Source of the DNA: Eumeta japonica
Lineage: Eukaryota > Arthropoda > Insecta > Lepidoptera > Psychidae
DNA: 64,000 nt
NCBI GenBank assembly: GCA_005406025.1
Contig: BGZK01000210.1
Location: 248,001 to 312,000 of the forward strand
Direction of reading: 5' to 3'
Positions 23,430 to 34,699 of the stretch are shown in pieces (position 1 is the stretch's first letter; every line of letters begins with the position of its first letter). A program made the translations under genes and the position numbers. The notes under the pieces are model-generated. The model was not told the DNA's origin. It did not search any database and saw nothing but the letters and a program-made list of their open reading frames with translations.

Positions 23430-23645
23430 AGTGCGTTCGCTTATTCCGCCAATTACATTACGGTCCGGCGATCGAATGTTTGTCGTACAGCGAGGCCATA
23501 CGTCAACAAAATCCTGATTGGTCATCGCAATAAATGGTAACGCGTTGTCGGCTCATTATAACTCTATTGTTGGCTGCGATTTTTGTTATACGTTTCCTGT
23601 GGAAACTCATAATTGTCGTTTTATTACGAAGCTGTTATCCTAGTA
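23430..23645. promoter_or_regulatory. GC-richer island with ATTA and TTTAT cores
   Basis: The block has CCAATTACATTACGGTCCGGCG, GCAATAAATGG and TTTTATTACG in CpG-containing context, contrasting with its flanks. There is no open frame. The TTTAT and AATTAC cores are compatible with Hox-type binding, but such short sites are common. Enhancer status is inference. Confidence 0.25.
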
Positions 23646-23789
23646 GCGACATTTGTTAAGACTTTCCGGTACTACGTATATATATACATTTTTTCTTATA
23701 TATTTACCATATTTAATTTCTATCCTTGAGTGGAGTGTATTATTAAAATGAGACAATTTTTATGTATAAGTGCTTACCTTTCATCTCAA

Positions 23790-24065
23790 CATCTACTACC
23801 TCCACTTTGCGACACAAGACTAACCCGTGGCTCCACCCGCCTGGACATATAATTAATTCTCGATTTTCTATATCGAGTAATCTTGCTATCATTGACACCG
23901 ACACTAATCCTGTTTTCGATTTGAGTTCCAATTCCACAGTTAGTTCCGATTCGGTTTTTTTTTTATTTATTCCCATCCTACGTCCCTCTCTCTTTTCCAA
24001 TCGCGTTATCGCTCTCGATTTCAATATCGATACCGCTCTCGATATCGATTCTGGTTTCTTGTAAA
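23790..24065 (-). repeat. TCGAT-rich diverged repeat, copy 1
   Basis: Read on the minus strand it is rich in ATCGAGA and ATCGATA units (23990-24050), then ends AATTATATGTCCAGGCGGG and TGGAGCCACGGGTTAG. The last part resembles the GCGGAGCCGCGGG-type end of common lepidopteran repeats. It shares layout with 25035-25390. Frames of 90-100 codons on both strands are the product of this low-complexity composition and not genes. Confidence 0.4.
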
Positions 24066-24454
24066 TTAGGTATTTTACAGGTGCACGTTAGTAGAATAAA
24101 ATATCGTACTGCATAATCCAGAAAATATTTGTCAGTGTGTCGAATTTCGTTTAAATGTGTCCAGTTGTATAAACGCAATTCCGTTTCAAGCAACCAAACA
24201 TCGTCATGAAGTATCACATACAATAATAGGATATAGTACTGACAATACATATAGTGTAAAAACCGTGTCGTTTGATTTAAATTATTAAGAATTTCTTGTT
24301 ATTAAGCCACAATTATTAACTATACAGTTGCAATCGATCTCAATTTCCTACACCATATCTTCCCTTTCTCTGAATCAACATCACCCACTTTAACACTTTT
24401 TTAAACAAAGCAAATAATAATATCGTCAACAAACTAAAATAAAACCAACTCTAT

Positions 24455-24702
24455 TTAAACGTTCTAGTTATAAGGAGTTATAAATTTTAACGTACGAAAA
24501 TACAATTTCTAAATTGTATTTTCAGGCAAACAAAGAAAAAGTAGCTTATTTCCATTCCTTGATATCTGTCTCTCTGATCTGATCTATATCTGATAACTAT
24601 CTGCGTGCCAAATTTTATCAAAATCTATTTAACGCCAGTAAAAACGTAACAGACAGACAGACACACTTTCGCATTTATAATATTAGTACGGAATGATCTA
24701 AT
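24455..24702 (-). mobile_element. Helitron-like (Lep1-type) fragment, opposite orientation
   Basis: The text GTGCCAAATTTTATCAAAAT, CGTAACAGACAGACAGACAC and ACTTTCGCATTTATAATATT ends in AGTA near 24690. This is the classic form of a butterfly/moth repeat seen in reverse orientation at 9735. Inside it a 12-bp stem with 4-nt loop occurs at 24496-24523 (GAAAATACAATT/AATTGTATTTTC). Confidence 0.65.
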
Positions 24703-24890
24703 ATTATATTAATATAGTATTACGAAATCTGCTGTGCATGCATTATATTTTCGAGGTTATATCAATTGCGGGCGTTAAAGACTAAAAAGTGAATGCAGTG
24801 TTCTGGTTGAATCTACTTAAATAATAAAAAAAAAACAGTAGATATGTTAAAAAGAGTTTCAATATTTACATGAAAAATTAAACATTGAAA

Positions 24891-24925
24891 TTTAACACTC
24901 CATTCTAAAAATGGAGAGTGTTAAA
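24891..24925. repeat. Imperfect hairpin TTTAACACTC/GAGTGTTAAA
   Basis: Arms TTTAACACTC-CATT and AATG-GAGAGTGTTAAA pair around a 5-nt loop, with a two-base bulge on the right arm. It lies just right of the Helitron-like fragment and could be a foldback end. No target duplication was seen. Confidence 0.5.
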
Positions 24926-25034
24926 AAATACTAAATGACCTTCGAAAAGTGTATGAATAATATTTTAGAATTTTCGACCTTTGTACACAAAAAATGAAGT
25001 TATTATCAAATAACTCAAAATATTAATAACTAGT

Positions 25035-25390
25035 TTCCATCGGCAGCTCCGCCTGCGTGCACGCATAATTGATTTCTTCGTTATGTGTATCGACTGCCTA
25101 CGCTCTCAGTCATGATCGCGATCCTGCTCTCGATGCCGATTAGTGTCATTCTCGACCATGGTCCATCTGCCAAGTCTGATTTTGGTTCTACGTCTCATTC
25201 CGATTCCAGTCACATTATTTTATTCCAGTCCCACGCTCGATTTGAACCCTTGGTTCGTTCTAGATTTCGATCGCTCCCGGTTTAGAATTCCGATTCTTCT
25301 ACTCGTCTCGCTTACTACTCAAATTCCGCTAACGGTGACGGATCTGATTTGGACGAAGCCAGAGCAAACGCTGTTACCGAAATAAAATGT
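25035..25390 (-). repeat. TCGAT-rich diverged repeat, copy 2
   Basis: On the minus strand it ends ATCAATTATGCGTGCACG then CAGGCGGAGCTGCCGATGG and AACTAG. Upstream of that it is rich in GAT/CGA/GAATCGGAA words, like copy 1 at 23790-24065, in the same orientation. Open frames (66-80 codons) reflect composition only. Confidence 0.4.
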
Positions 25391-25904
25391 CTTTGACAAT
25401 TTTAATAGGGACTGCACTAATATATGTCGCAATTATTTTGACTAGTAAAAATGTCGATAAAAATATATAAGCTACTTGGAAAATATAATTTATTGACAAG
25501 ATTTTCGTTAACTATACCTTTTGAATAAATAAACCAAAATCATTAGGGCTTATAGTTTTCGATACAATATAATTAGTAATAAAGCTGATTATCACGTAAT
25601 CAATAAATACAAAATATTATTATAAAGTTTTGTATTTATTAGAGGATTATTTTTAATATCTCTTATTTATTTTATGAAATTATTAGATATTATTTTTATT
25701 TTAATTTTTCTTATGTAAATGGTATTTTGGACTGATTAACTTTGCGTTTATCTCGGCGAAACTTTAAAAAGACATGGTTTTATTCTGATTTATTTTAAAA
25801 CGTTTGTATGAACTTGTGTTATGTTTTTAGTGTCGGTGGCTCGTGTCATTTTATTAATAACCCCACTCAGCTGAGTTCCTCCACAGAACTTTTATTTTAG
25901 AATT
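25391..25904. other. AT-rich stretch with one hairpin
   Basis: It is A/T-rich with a 13-bp perfect stem at 25602-25640 (AATAAATACAAAA/TTTTGTATTTATT, loop 13). Given the A/T content this is only slightly above chance. Nothing else was recognised. Confidence 0.5.
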
Positions 25905-26125
25905 GAAATTATTGGACCTTAAGTCCTTCATGCTAACCTAAAGTTAGGGCCTGCTAACTATTGCTCGTCACCAATGGGCTGACACGGTCGAGGAGCGATA
26001 TAGGAACGTGGTACAACTCGAATGGTTTTATTTAAGTTCAACTCTCTGTAGTCAAAATCAAACCCAGCACTTTATGGCGAGAAAGTGACGCTCTCAACCA
26101 ATACACAACCACTGCTCAATAACGA
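25905..26125 (-). mobile_element. tRNA-derived SINE, diverged
   Basis: Read on the minus strand, the 5' part has TGTGTATTGGTTGAGAGCG, an A-box-like tRNA segment. Then GGGTTTGATTTTG is in the position of a B box. The 3' part ends GGTTAGCATGAAGGACTTAA and GGTCCAATA. The 3' end agrees with the element at 45180-45310, and TTAGGGCCTGCTAACTATTG corresponds to TTAGGTCTACTAACGATTG in 41585-41845. It is non-coding and RNA polymerase III type. Confidence 0.55.
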
Positions 26126-27739
26126 GATTTTTAGAAGTCAAATATTATTTTCTGTATCTGACCTGACTGTTTTGCTTAAGGGCGTTTATGGTGTGCAAAA
26201 ATAAAATAGGGTTATCAAACCACAGGTAATTTCCCGCAACTTTCGTAATTTTAGCCTTCCGTAAGAGAAATAGAGACAAATTGTGATTTTCAGGATTTTT
26301 AAAATTTGATGAATAAAATTTAGGAAATGGTAAAAAAACCTATATTCATTAATCATTCTGGTAGTTTCTGGGAATCAATCTCATAATTTTATTGTTTTTA
26401 GTCACTGCAGGTTTTTTATAACCCTATGAATAAATTCTTGACAAGATGTGTTCTTTATTTTATACGGTATCAAGAGCAGAGCCTTAAGATAAGCTATATA
26501 AAAATAGTCTGTTTTTTTTATTCCACCCTTTTATTAATGAAAACAAAAACTGAAAGTTCGTAATTTGTCCTTTTATTACAAAACACACGATAGCGCAATT
26601 TTTTTTTGAATTCTGGCAGTTTATACAAGTTTATGGTTTTTAAAAAATAAGTTTCCGTCAGTTCATTTTCGAGAAAGTTTTCTATTTTTTTCGGCATTTG
26701 CGTGCATTTGTAAGTGCTATTTTAAAGTCATATACATTTCTAGGTTTTATTCAATGGCTGGAGTAAAGTATTTATGCTGTGCGAGATCTTAAACCTAAGC
26801 ACAAGGTACATGTTTCGACAATCCCACAGCCTTCACACACTGTATGATCACCGTATCGCACACACTCAGACAAAATATTAAGTAAAGTCGGGGATATTAT
26901 AACGAAAGCTCATTATTTAATTTGACAACCTTAGCAGAAATCCAATTTGTTATTGAATAAAATCTCGATGTGAATACATCTATATCCGTATTAAAGTCCT
27001 ACTGAAGTTTACTCTAATAGTTTATAGCACCCATTCTAGTTAATCAACAATTTTGAAATTTCACAAAATTGTTATTTTTATATTCAATTAAAATGTTATT
27101 GTAATCAATTATCCCAAAAGTTAAATGAAAATAATATGATATTTGACTTTACAAATACCGTATTTAAACATTATTTATTAATTAAAGAGTATGTTGACTT
27201 ATTTTTTTAGGTAATTACCAAATAATAACGTTTGAAATCACCAATTAGACAAAGAGAACACTAGGAAAATGACGATAATGTGCCAAAAATATATAAAAAA
27301 TATGATAAATACCGTTTTGTAAGAAGTGGATGACAGAGAATATTTGACGACAAGCAATTGTTTTTTAACTGATTTTGATTGTACATCTGCTATGATGTCT
27401 AATAGTCAGCTTACATATTTCATTAATATTACTTTCCGTTTCACTCAACTACCATACTGTCAATAACCTCATTAAGATGTTATGGATTATTTTGTGCTTT
27501 GTTTGCTTCCCTTTATAAGTTCATCGGCATCAGTTCCAATATAAAATGGCTACGAAGTTACTAACTTTGAAAACCTTGATGTCCTATGGAACTGGTTATG
27601 TTTTTTGTAAAAAGTCTACTTGTCGAATCTTCGTAGACATATACATTTTTTTGTTGTATAGTTAACAGAATAAAAGCTGACTGTTCTACTTCTAAAGCAT
27701 ACCTTTGTATCTCCATAATCATTCTGTTTTAGATTGAGC
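26126..27739. other. AT-rich non-coding stretch
   Basis: No open frame above 60 codons with any resemblance, no repeat signature and no GC island were seen. Confidence 0.5.
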
Positions 27740-27846
27740 ATTAGGGATTCCCAATATCATTGACCCATTGACCTGTCGTCGTCAGGGTTCAAACCCGGAC
27801 TTTCTAGTTTGAAGACCACGCTCTTGATCACTCAGGCACCACTAGC
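27740..27846 (-). mobile_element. tRNA-derived SINE (Ser/Leu-like head)
   Basis: Minus strand: TGGTGCCTGAGTGATC (27841-27826) resembles the A box of class II tRNAs, followed by AAGAGCGTGGTCTTCAAAC and then GGTTTGAACCC (27795-27785), a nearly canonical B box. The 30-bp spacing suits a tRNA-derived SINE head. The acceptor-stem pairing and CCA-side expected for a real tRNA gene are not visible. The 3' body is short or unrecognised. Confidence 0.6.
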
Positions 27847-28249
27847 ACAATGTTGTGAATTTCGCTTTACATAAAAGTCATCAATCAACTTCCGTTGACG
27901 TTGTTCCTTGACAGTGATCACTCGGAAAAAGCGTTGTTTCCCAATACAATTTCAACTACATTATATAGAAATTAATTGTTTTACGCAAAGCCTACTTTTT
28001 CAAACATGAATATAGTTAGTATATGCTGATCACATGGAAACTAATAGAATAATAAAATTATAAATAATCAGCAATAGATATAATGCGACAGCCAGTGGCT
28101 GTTTCAGCCTAAGTTACTTCTATAAACCTTAGCACTCAGTAAATTAAGGTCTCTCGTAGGCTTACTGAGATAAGCGTGCATTTACCAGGGTGCCGCTAAA
28201 GTGCTTTCGTGCAAAGTGAAAGAGTTTTTATTTTCTTATGACGCGCCTC

Positions 28250-28535
28250 GGCATACTCATAAATCTATAGCGGTTTGTCCGCCCAGTGTGACGGTTCCGA
28301 GCGAGCTGCCGCGTCCGCCGGTCGCTGCCCGCTGAATAATTCATGCGCACAATGGACTTGTGTAATTAAATGTCTTATGGCTGGAAGGGAGATAGGTGAT
28401 AAAAACGACAGAAACCTTCCGGTGTCGGCGACGCGTCGTGGACACGGCGGAGGGCTCTTTACAACTTGCGACTGCAACGTGCGCGCTGGCCGGACGACGA
28501 AGTGTCCCGTAGCGGTCGGACTAGTCGTGATGACG
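28250..28535. promoter_or_regulatory. GC-rich island with Sox- and homeodomain-type sites
   Basis: CpG-rich arms (GAGCGAGCTGCCGCGTCCGC and GTCGGCGACGCGTCGTGG) enclose an AT core. The core has ACAATGG at 28349-28355 (Sox-type) and TAATTA at 28363-28368. Open frames of 70-90 codons on both strands lack any recognisable domain. Candidate enhancer or promoter; inference. Confidence 0.35.
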
Positions 28536-29346
28536 ATGATACAATAAACACGTTTTTAATGATTATTAGTTTTTTCTTACTCAATAAAAACGTAGGAATA
28601 GACTAAAAGGGGTAGAAATAACTTTTACCTTATTTCCCCCAAATTCTTATTGTTTCTCTAGTCTTGTCCAATATTCTGTGAGATTTGATTAATTAAGTAT
28701 AAATCGACAAATGTAATAACGATTGATTGATTATAGGATCAGCAGTCATATACCAGCGTGGTTGATAAAAGACAGGAAAGTCAATCACAGGCGTGTACCT
28801 AGGCTCTAGGAAATTGTAGTTAATTGTTATATTCAGGCTACGCATAAACGTTAGGCATCGAGAGATGTAGTGTAATGTAGTGAACAGGAGAGGTGATTAT
28901 AATGGTTTTAATTGTTATGATAGCGTTTTAATAGTTGAGAGATTATACAATACTTAAGTTTCAGAGAGAGAGAGTACTGAGATATGTTTGCTGTTTTATA
29001 TTAATTTAAAATATGCTTAACTATTTAAAGAGTAAATAATATCACATTAAAAAAATATTTTTAAATATGCGTCTTATTCGAAATTAGCGATAAACAGAAA
29101 AAAATAGATTCTCTTATAGCAAAATGAAGCTGTACATATTTTTTGTATTGTTTTTTTATTTTTACTTTTAATTTTTGTATGCATGAATTATGTTGTTTTT
29201 CTTTGACATAAATATTTTGATATTATGTGAAAACAAAACACATTAATATAAGCATACTAATTTTCAACATTGTTGCTTTGAAATTAATGATTATATGAAC
29301 TGAACGTTCAATGTTATTACAAAGTCAAAAATCTAAGTACCAGTTT
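28536..29346. other. AT-rich stretch with a short (GA)n run
   Basis: AGAGAGAGAGAG lies at about 28962-28973. Otherwise it is A/T-rich with T-runs and no features. Confidence 0.5.
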
Positions 29347-29470
29347 TTTAGGGTTCCGTACATTTGATAACGAAATATCATAGTTTATTGTATCGAGTAC
29401 ACTTACATTTCCTAATTATACTTTTTTGTCAAAGTCTACATCATAGGGTGTACAAGTATTGCTTTTATAA
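29347..29470 (-). repeat. Interspersed repeat end TTTTTTAGGGTTCCGTAC
   Basis: TTTTTTAGGGTTCCGTACAT is the inverted form of the CGGAACCCTAAAAA end at 14436. The downstream body is diverged and lacks the GTCCGTCC run, so only the terminus is certain. Confidence 0.5.
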
Positions 29471-29559
29471 CTTTGGATATGAAGCGGCACTCTACCGATC
29501 CTAAATCAAAGTCGTCGTAATGAATGGGTGCATTTAAAGCTTAAGTTTGTAATTACAAT

Positions 29560-29800
29560 AATTGATCAGCGGATCGAGAGCGGCCGGGGCGCAATCATTC
29601 GCAATTTTCTTTTAATCGTCCGAGTTTAAAGCTGGATCACTAAACGCCTACCCCCGAGACATTTGGACTTGTGTGATAATGCCGGAGCGAACGCCAGAAA
29701 TTTGATAATTCGCGGTTAGAAAACGATCTTTTTAATAATAACTTTGGGACGGGACGCGCTGCTCTTGCAGGAAGGGACACGAAAGCAATGGAGTCGAAAC
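29560..29800. promoter_or_regulatory. GC-richer non-coding island
   Basis: GATCGAGAGCGGCCGGGGCG, CGGAGCGAACGCC and GGGACGGGACGCGCTGC stand out. A minus-strand 70-codon frame has no domain. I did not recognise a repeat. Confidence 0.25.
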
Positions 29801-30479
29801 GTTGTGAAAAAATATAGGAATGAATACTATAATAGCTAAATATGCTTGACATTACGATAATTAAATATATACATTAACTATACTATGAATATTATATTCA
29901 TCTAAAGTCTCTCTATGATTTACTCTTTATACATGAAATTTGTCCTAAAGATTCTATGTCGAAAACTGATTTGTTTACATGTAATGGCATAGAGATGTAA
30001 GGAAAAAGTTGAAATTAGACATAAATCGAAATACTAGTTACAAAAAATGTCATTGTAGTTAATATATAACTGTTAACATAAGGGTAGTAGAATACAAATC
30101 ACATTAAAAATAACTTTAGTAAAAAGAATTAAAATATTTGTTTATGTTGAACATATGGTTGTAATGATCAAACTGTTTTTAGGTCAATTATAGTACTAAT
30201 TTTTTTCCGTGGTTTTGCTTGCAAGGTTCCATAATTACTACAGCTTTTGTACTTCTTCTGAAATCCAATCCAGTTTTGGTTCCATTATAGAAATATAACT
30301 CAGATTATCGGAATGTTAGTCCCGATCTTGATAACAAGTAGAACAACACAAAAAGCAGTAACAATGTTGGAACATTAAAATAAGGTTTTCCGAAATTTTT
30401 CTTGTTCCACATTACAAAAGTATGCATAAATTCGCTATAAAAGTTCGACTTTCTCAATAAGTACAGAGAATCTTTCAGG
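29801..30479. other. AT-rich non-coding stretch
   Basis: Nothing was recognised. A minus-strand 84-codon frame at 30305-30559 has a hydrophobic LLLLFVLFYLL stretch near its end but no homology I can name and poor start context. Confidence 0.45.
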
Positions 30480-30660
30480 AGTGAAATAATCGTAAATGTA
30501 AGAAGTATGGACGGCTCCACAGCTCTCCGGTGCGGCGCGTCGCTAGGGCTCCGAGACAACCATTTATCACGCGCACGTCAAAATCTAATTGTACCGAGTC
30601 GCTAACTATCGCATTGTAACCATAATTACGCCCTTATTTTTTACTAAACGCATTAAATGG
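30480..30660. promoter_or_regulatory. GC-richer non-coding island
   Basis: The text GGTGCGGCGCGTCGCTAGGG and TATCACGCGCACGTC is followed by CCATAATTACGCCC. It is short, without a frame. Regulatory role inferred only. Confidence 0.2.
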
Positions 30661-30959
30661 ATAATTTTTGGGATTCCTTTGACTTTTTTTAGATAAATGT
30701 TTTCGTGTCGCAATTAAATAAAAAAAAAGACTAAAAAATGTCTTTTTAAGTCATTTCGCGGCCGTATAGGTTCACTGTATATGTATAATTAGTTTTGATT
30801 TATGAGTTCTTATTTAATTTAATTATTTCTAGTGAACTATTTAAAAATGAGTATTAGTTTTAGGAAATGAAATCGGTAAACTACTATGAAGAAATGGTAT
30901 TCTTTCGTTGCACCGAAAAGAAAAACGTCTTCATTACGAACTTTCCACACGAATAACGT

Positions 30960-31160
30960 TTAATCTTCTTCATTCGTAGTAATAATTACCAGTGTAATGA
31001 AGATATATGAAATTTACTTCCAGATGTGTTCTCTCAGTATACCATACTGATTTGACGCTTGATAAAATTATATACCGGGAAGAAACGGTAGGCGTTCTCG
31101 ACGCATAGGCAGGGGTTGAAGTTGGCCATACAGAACAACCTCTAGCTACCAACTAACCAT
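30960..31160. repeat. Possible old repeat
   Basis: TACCGGGAAGAAACGGTAGG, TTCTCGACGCATAGGCAGG and AGTTGGCCATACAGAACAACC look like a diverged copy of a lepidopteran repeat, but I cannot name it. The minus-strand 60-codon frame is incidental. Confidence 0.25.
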
Positions 31161-31189
31161 CCGGTAAAACTGTATAAAAACTGATTAGA

Positions 31190-31445
31190 TAGCCTTTTGA
31201 TGCTAAGGGAAGTGCGGCGGGCGGAGAAACTATCAATCACTCAGTGTGGAACGACTCTAATTATAGGGATTAGGATCGGCGTTTGTTGGTCTCAGGTAAT
31301 GGCCTCGGACTGGGGTGCTTTTGATAGGCCGAAAAGCTGTCCTGCTCGGTGCGCGGGCGCATGATTACGTTCTTCGCTATCGTTGGGATCTTTTATAATG
31401 CGGTCGTGACGCGGTAATTAAATAACGTTATTGTAATCGAAGAGA
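31190..31445. promoter_or_regulatory. GC-richer island ending in homeodomain-type palindrome
   Basis: The block contains AGTGCGGCGGGCGGAG and GTGCGCGGGCGCATG, then GACGCGGTAATTAA followed by AATAACGTTATT, a perfect 12-bp palindrome at 31421-31432. No open frame was seen. Candidate regulatory element, by inference. Confidence 0.3.
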
Positions 31446-32264
31446 TTATTAATAATTATCATCGTGGTAAAGATTTATTCTAAATTAAATTTTCATACGC
31501 GATTGTAGTTTTTCAAAATAAAATTTAAAAGTTTGCTTTACTTTTTAAAAATAAAGCAATAATTTATTTTATCAAAACTCGCATCAAATCATCTTTTTAT
31601 CATTAAAATAATATGAACATGTATCAGTAAACCTTATGAGATAAAAGAAGTCAGTTCGGTTTATGAAACTCCATAGATTTCATTTTACAAATACTTATGT
31701 AGCAGAATATTTTTTTTAATCAAATAATAATATTTTTATTTAAAAATCTATCTATGTGCTTGGGGTGACACGTTTCAATCGTCACAATGTATTTAAAGCG
31801 AGACAATTTTGTCGTATTACTCCTTCTTTTTTCGTATTTCTTCTGTCTTATTTCCATATTATTTCCATTTCAAGTATGGAAGCGAGCGATTTTTCATATT
31901 CGTATTTAATGTAATCATCCAAGTATGGTGTTCAAAAATATACCATTAATAATAAAATAACACTTTTATTTTAACATAACATATAATAACATAAGCATAT
32001 TCCTTATATTCTTTTAGAATATATATATAAGAATACCAATAAAATTTAAAGGTCCGCAGTTAGCTCGCTGAAGTCATTACCACTTGGTAACGTCTTGTAT
32101 ACGTTTCTATGGGTTTTCACCCATACAATTTTTTTCCGTCTATAACTCTTAAATAAAAGTCGGAATTCACACACTTTCTCTTAGAAAAAACATCCGTATT
32201 GCAATCACTACAAACTGAATGCAACGAAACAATATCGGTCAATACAATTCATCCGTAAAATGTC
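31446..32264. other. AT-rich non-coding stretch
   Basis: A/T-rich with TATATATATAAG near 32020. No gene, no repeat named. Confidence 0.5.
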
Positions 32265-32600
32265 CAACGAGTAAATACAGGCCGCCGGGCCGGGTCTCGA
32301 CGGCGACGAGCGGTCGACAGTTGACAAATAGGCGCGTCGGCGGCGCGGGCGCCGGCCGGCGGACGTGTCGGCGGTGGCCGGTGTCGCGCACGCGTCGAGG
32401 CATTGTCGCCGCGACGGTGACGGATGAGCCGGGGCGCCTGCGCGGCACCGCGCCGGACTACGGCGGTGGCGTTTTCACTGATGTCGGTCCGATTGGACGT
32501 CATCAATAAAATTTGAGGCTCGTTTGTCGGGATAGGATTTGATGACGGAATACGTGGCGCACCCCGGTCCGGTCGATTTAAACGTATAAACCTATGTCCT
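32265..32600. promoter_or_regulatory. Most GC-rich island of the window
   Basis: About 230 bp (32275-32505) are dominated by CG and GGC/GCC words such as GCGGGCGCCGGCCGGCGG. Three overlapping frames (69, 85 and 96 codons) stay open on both strands, as expected when stops are diluted. Their Arg/Pro/Ala-rich translations have no domain. A CpG-rich promoter or non-coding first exon, or a regulatory element, are the main options. No TATA box or clear donor site settles it. Confidence 0.35.
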
Positions 32601-33339
32601 GGGAATATTTTGAAATGCGTGTGCGATGAGGTATTGATATTAGATACGTAGTAGGAATAAAAAAGCGAATGGTGTTTATTTACCCGATTACGGTGATTTC
32701 TTTATTATTCCTTTGTTATTAAATGATAAATGTGAGATGTGATATATTATTTTATGAATATGCAATGTTGCGATATGAACCATGTAGTAAACAAACAATA
32801 CGCTTTCAAATACATATCTAAGTGGGTGCAAGTTTCCGATGTACAAAATATAAACATGACTTGGTATTTATAATTGTTTGAATGTATTATCAAATTACAT
32901 ATACAGAAAAGACGAAAAATTAGAAAAACAAACAGTTTTAGAAAAAGAAATAATATGACACATACATGTTTAATTATATACCGTTTTGTTTTATAACATT
33001 TATTAAGAAATTGAGTCGGTACAGTTTTCATTAAATAATAAGAAAAAAAAAGCGGATAAGTGTGAGTTAAACTCGCGTAGAGATAGTTCCGTACGATGAA
33101 TATGTTATCTACCACATTTTTTTAAATCTAATCCTTTGATTGTGGTTGCTAAAACAAATGTAAATATCACACTTACCATGTTTTTTTAAGATCATTGGCT
33201 TGTTATATGTTTTTCTGTGATCTATAAGTAAAAAACTATTGTTCGTACTTTTTGTAAAATTTTAGGCTCAATAACACAAACTCTTTCAAATGATATGTCA
33301 AGAAGTAAAACTTGCAAAAGTTTTTTTTTATGTTTTAGT
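32601..33339. other. AT-rich non-coding stretch
   Basis: A 122-codon minus-strand frame (32747-33115) translates to a Phe/Leu/Ile/Tyr-rich chain typical of A/T-rich chance frames. I see no domain or coding bias, and leave it uncalled. Confidence 0.5.
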
Positions 33340-33525
33340 TTATCCTCCAAAAGTGACCCGCATATTCAAAATTTATTTATTTAAATTATGTACTTGATTT
33401 GGCCACAAAAATTCATATATATTATAGCAACATATCGGTTTAATAAATTCGGAAGTAACTTGCTGAAACAGACGGACAGAGAAACACACAAGTGATTCTA
33501 TGAGGATTCAGTCTTTTGACGTGAC
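33340..33525 (+). repeat. Interspersed repeat end with CAGACGGACAGAGAAAC
   Basis: GGCCACAAAAATTCATATAT, AACAGACGGACAGAGAAAC and CACACAAGTGATTCTATGAG correspond to the moth repeat with GACAGACGGACAGACGCACG and AGTGATCCTATAAGGGTTCC. The parallel element at 47160-47375 shares the same order. Non-coding. Confidence 0.5.
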
Positions 33526-33539
33526 AACGTCTTAAATTA

Positions 33540-33700
33540 GGTTGCGGCTGGGAGTCACTTTGAAAAAGTGTAACGCTCGGTAACGTAACGATGAGTCACC
33601 GAACGAGAGAGGCCCGCCGAATGCCTTGCGTCTCTCTCCCACTCAACTATGATCGGTCTGCCGCGCGCTGCGCTAGAGAATTAGTGCATAGCTTGCAAAT
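33540..33700. promoter_or_regulatory. GC-richer island with an AP-1-like site
   Basis: GGTTGCGGCTGGGAG, GATGAGTCACCGAACG (TGAGTCA, AP-1-like) and GAGAGAGGCCCGCCGAATG are followed by GCCGCGCGCTGCGC. No domain in the 61-codon frame. Regulatory function is inferred. Confidence 0.25.
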
Positions 33701-33795
33701 GTATTGCAAGTTATTGTATGTATATTTGTATATAAATACGTATGTATGTGTAAAGGTAAAAATAAAATTTTGTTAATATGAAATTCAGTGCGAGA

Positions 33796-33857
33796 TTCTT
33801 TGTATAAATTAATGTTTTAAATATAATTCTTTGTATAAATAAATGTTTTAAATTGTT
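33796..33857. repeat. Two-copy 31-bp tandem duplication
   Basis: TTCTTTGTATAAATTAATG with TTTTAAATATAA is followed directly by a second copy, TTCTTTGTATAAATAAATG with TTTTAAATTG. The unit is 31 bp and the copies differ at few positions, so the duplication is recent. Confidence 0.85.
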
Positions 33858-34699
33858 ACTATTATTTCATCCTTCTTCCTACTATACGAATGAATATTCA
33901 CATTAAAATGATTTTACCATTCAAAGTCGTTGTCACGTAAAACTTTCGCCCGTATACCGACTTTACAGGCAACCAAATTTTTTCATTTATATACGCCAAG
34001 CCTATAAGATACTTAAAAAAATAAAACTAACGTTTTATTTAAACGTTTCCATAAATCAATCATAACCGTCGACGGTTTATACCAAAATTATAAATAGAGC
34101 AGAAGAATTTAGATTGTGTCTGTGTGGCTGTATACTTATCGAGCCATGTTTTGCGACAGTCGTTTATTTGATAAAGTAAACAGAAATTCAGTGTAAATTG
34201 GACTTGGAAATGAATTTTAAGTCAAAAACATATATTATAATACGGAAGCATCGTAAACGTTTTTGGAAGAGAATGTCTTTAAGACCCGCCACTCAGGTGT
34301 TACATAGAAAAATAATGAACAATTGATAGAAATGTCAACATGTTTCCTTTAAAATGAAATGATCGTCTAGCGGTAGTTCGAGGTGCAAAATAAAAAAAGA
34401 GCGAAAATGTAATTTTTTCAGACGTTTTCGAACAATTTCTCAAAATCATAAAATCACGATCTCAGAAAACATTGCTTTATTGGGGTTTAATAATAAACAT
34501 AGAAAAATTATATTAATAAAACACATCAAGTAGGAATATGTTACTTATAATAAAATTTTGGCCGTAACTCCTTGGACGTAACCGTACAATTTTTGAATAC
34601 CCCATATTAGAAAGCAAATATTAAATAACAATTTCTATGTCAAGCTCCAATTTCGAATATTTTATGAGATATAAAAAAAGTCACAAAACGTAATAGCTG
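33858..34699. other. AT-rich non-coding stretch
   Basis: No gene or repeat was recognised. It ends where mariner-derived sequence begins, at an uncertain boundary. Confidence 0.45.

Noticed and set aside
27740..27846. tRNA-Ser/Leu gene
   Set aside because: A and B boxes are present, but the acceptor stem and a coherent cloverleaf are not. The context is SINE-like.
32219..32509. Overlapping Arg/Pro/Ala-rich frames as proteins
   Set aside because: Three frames on two strands are open at once, which is what GC-rich non-coding DNA gives. The products have no family resemblance.
32747..33115. 122-codon Phe/Leu/Tyr-rich frame as a membrane protein
   Set aside because: The composition follows the local A/T bias, and no ordered membrane helices or conserved motifs are visible.
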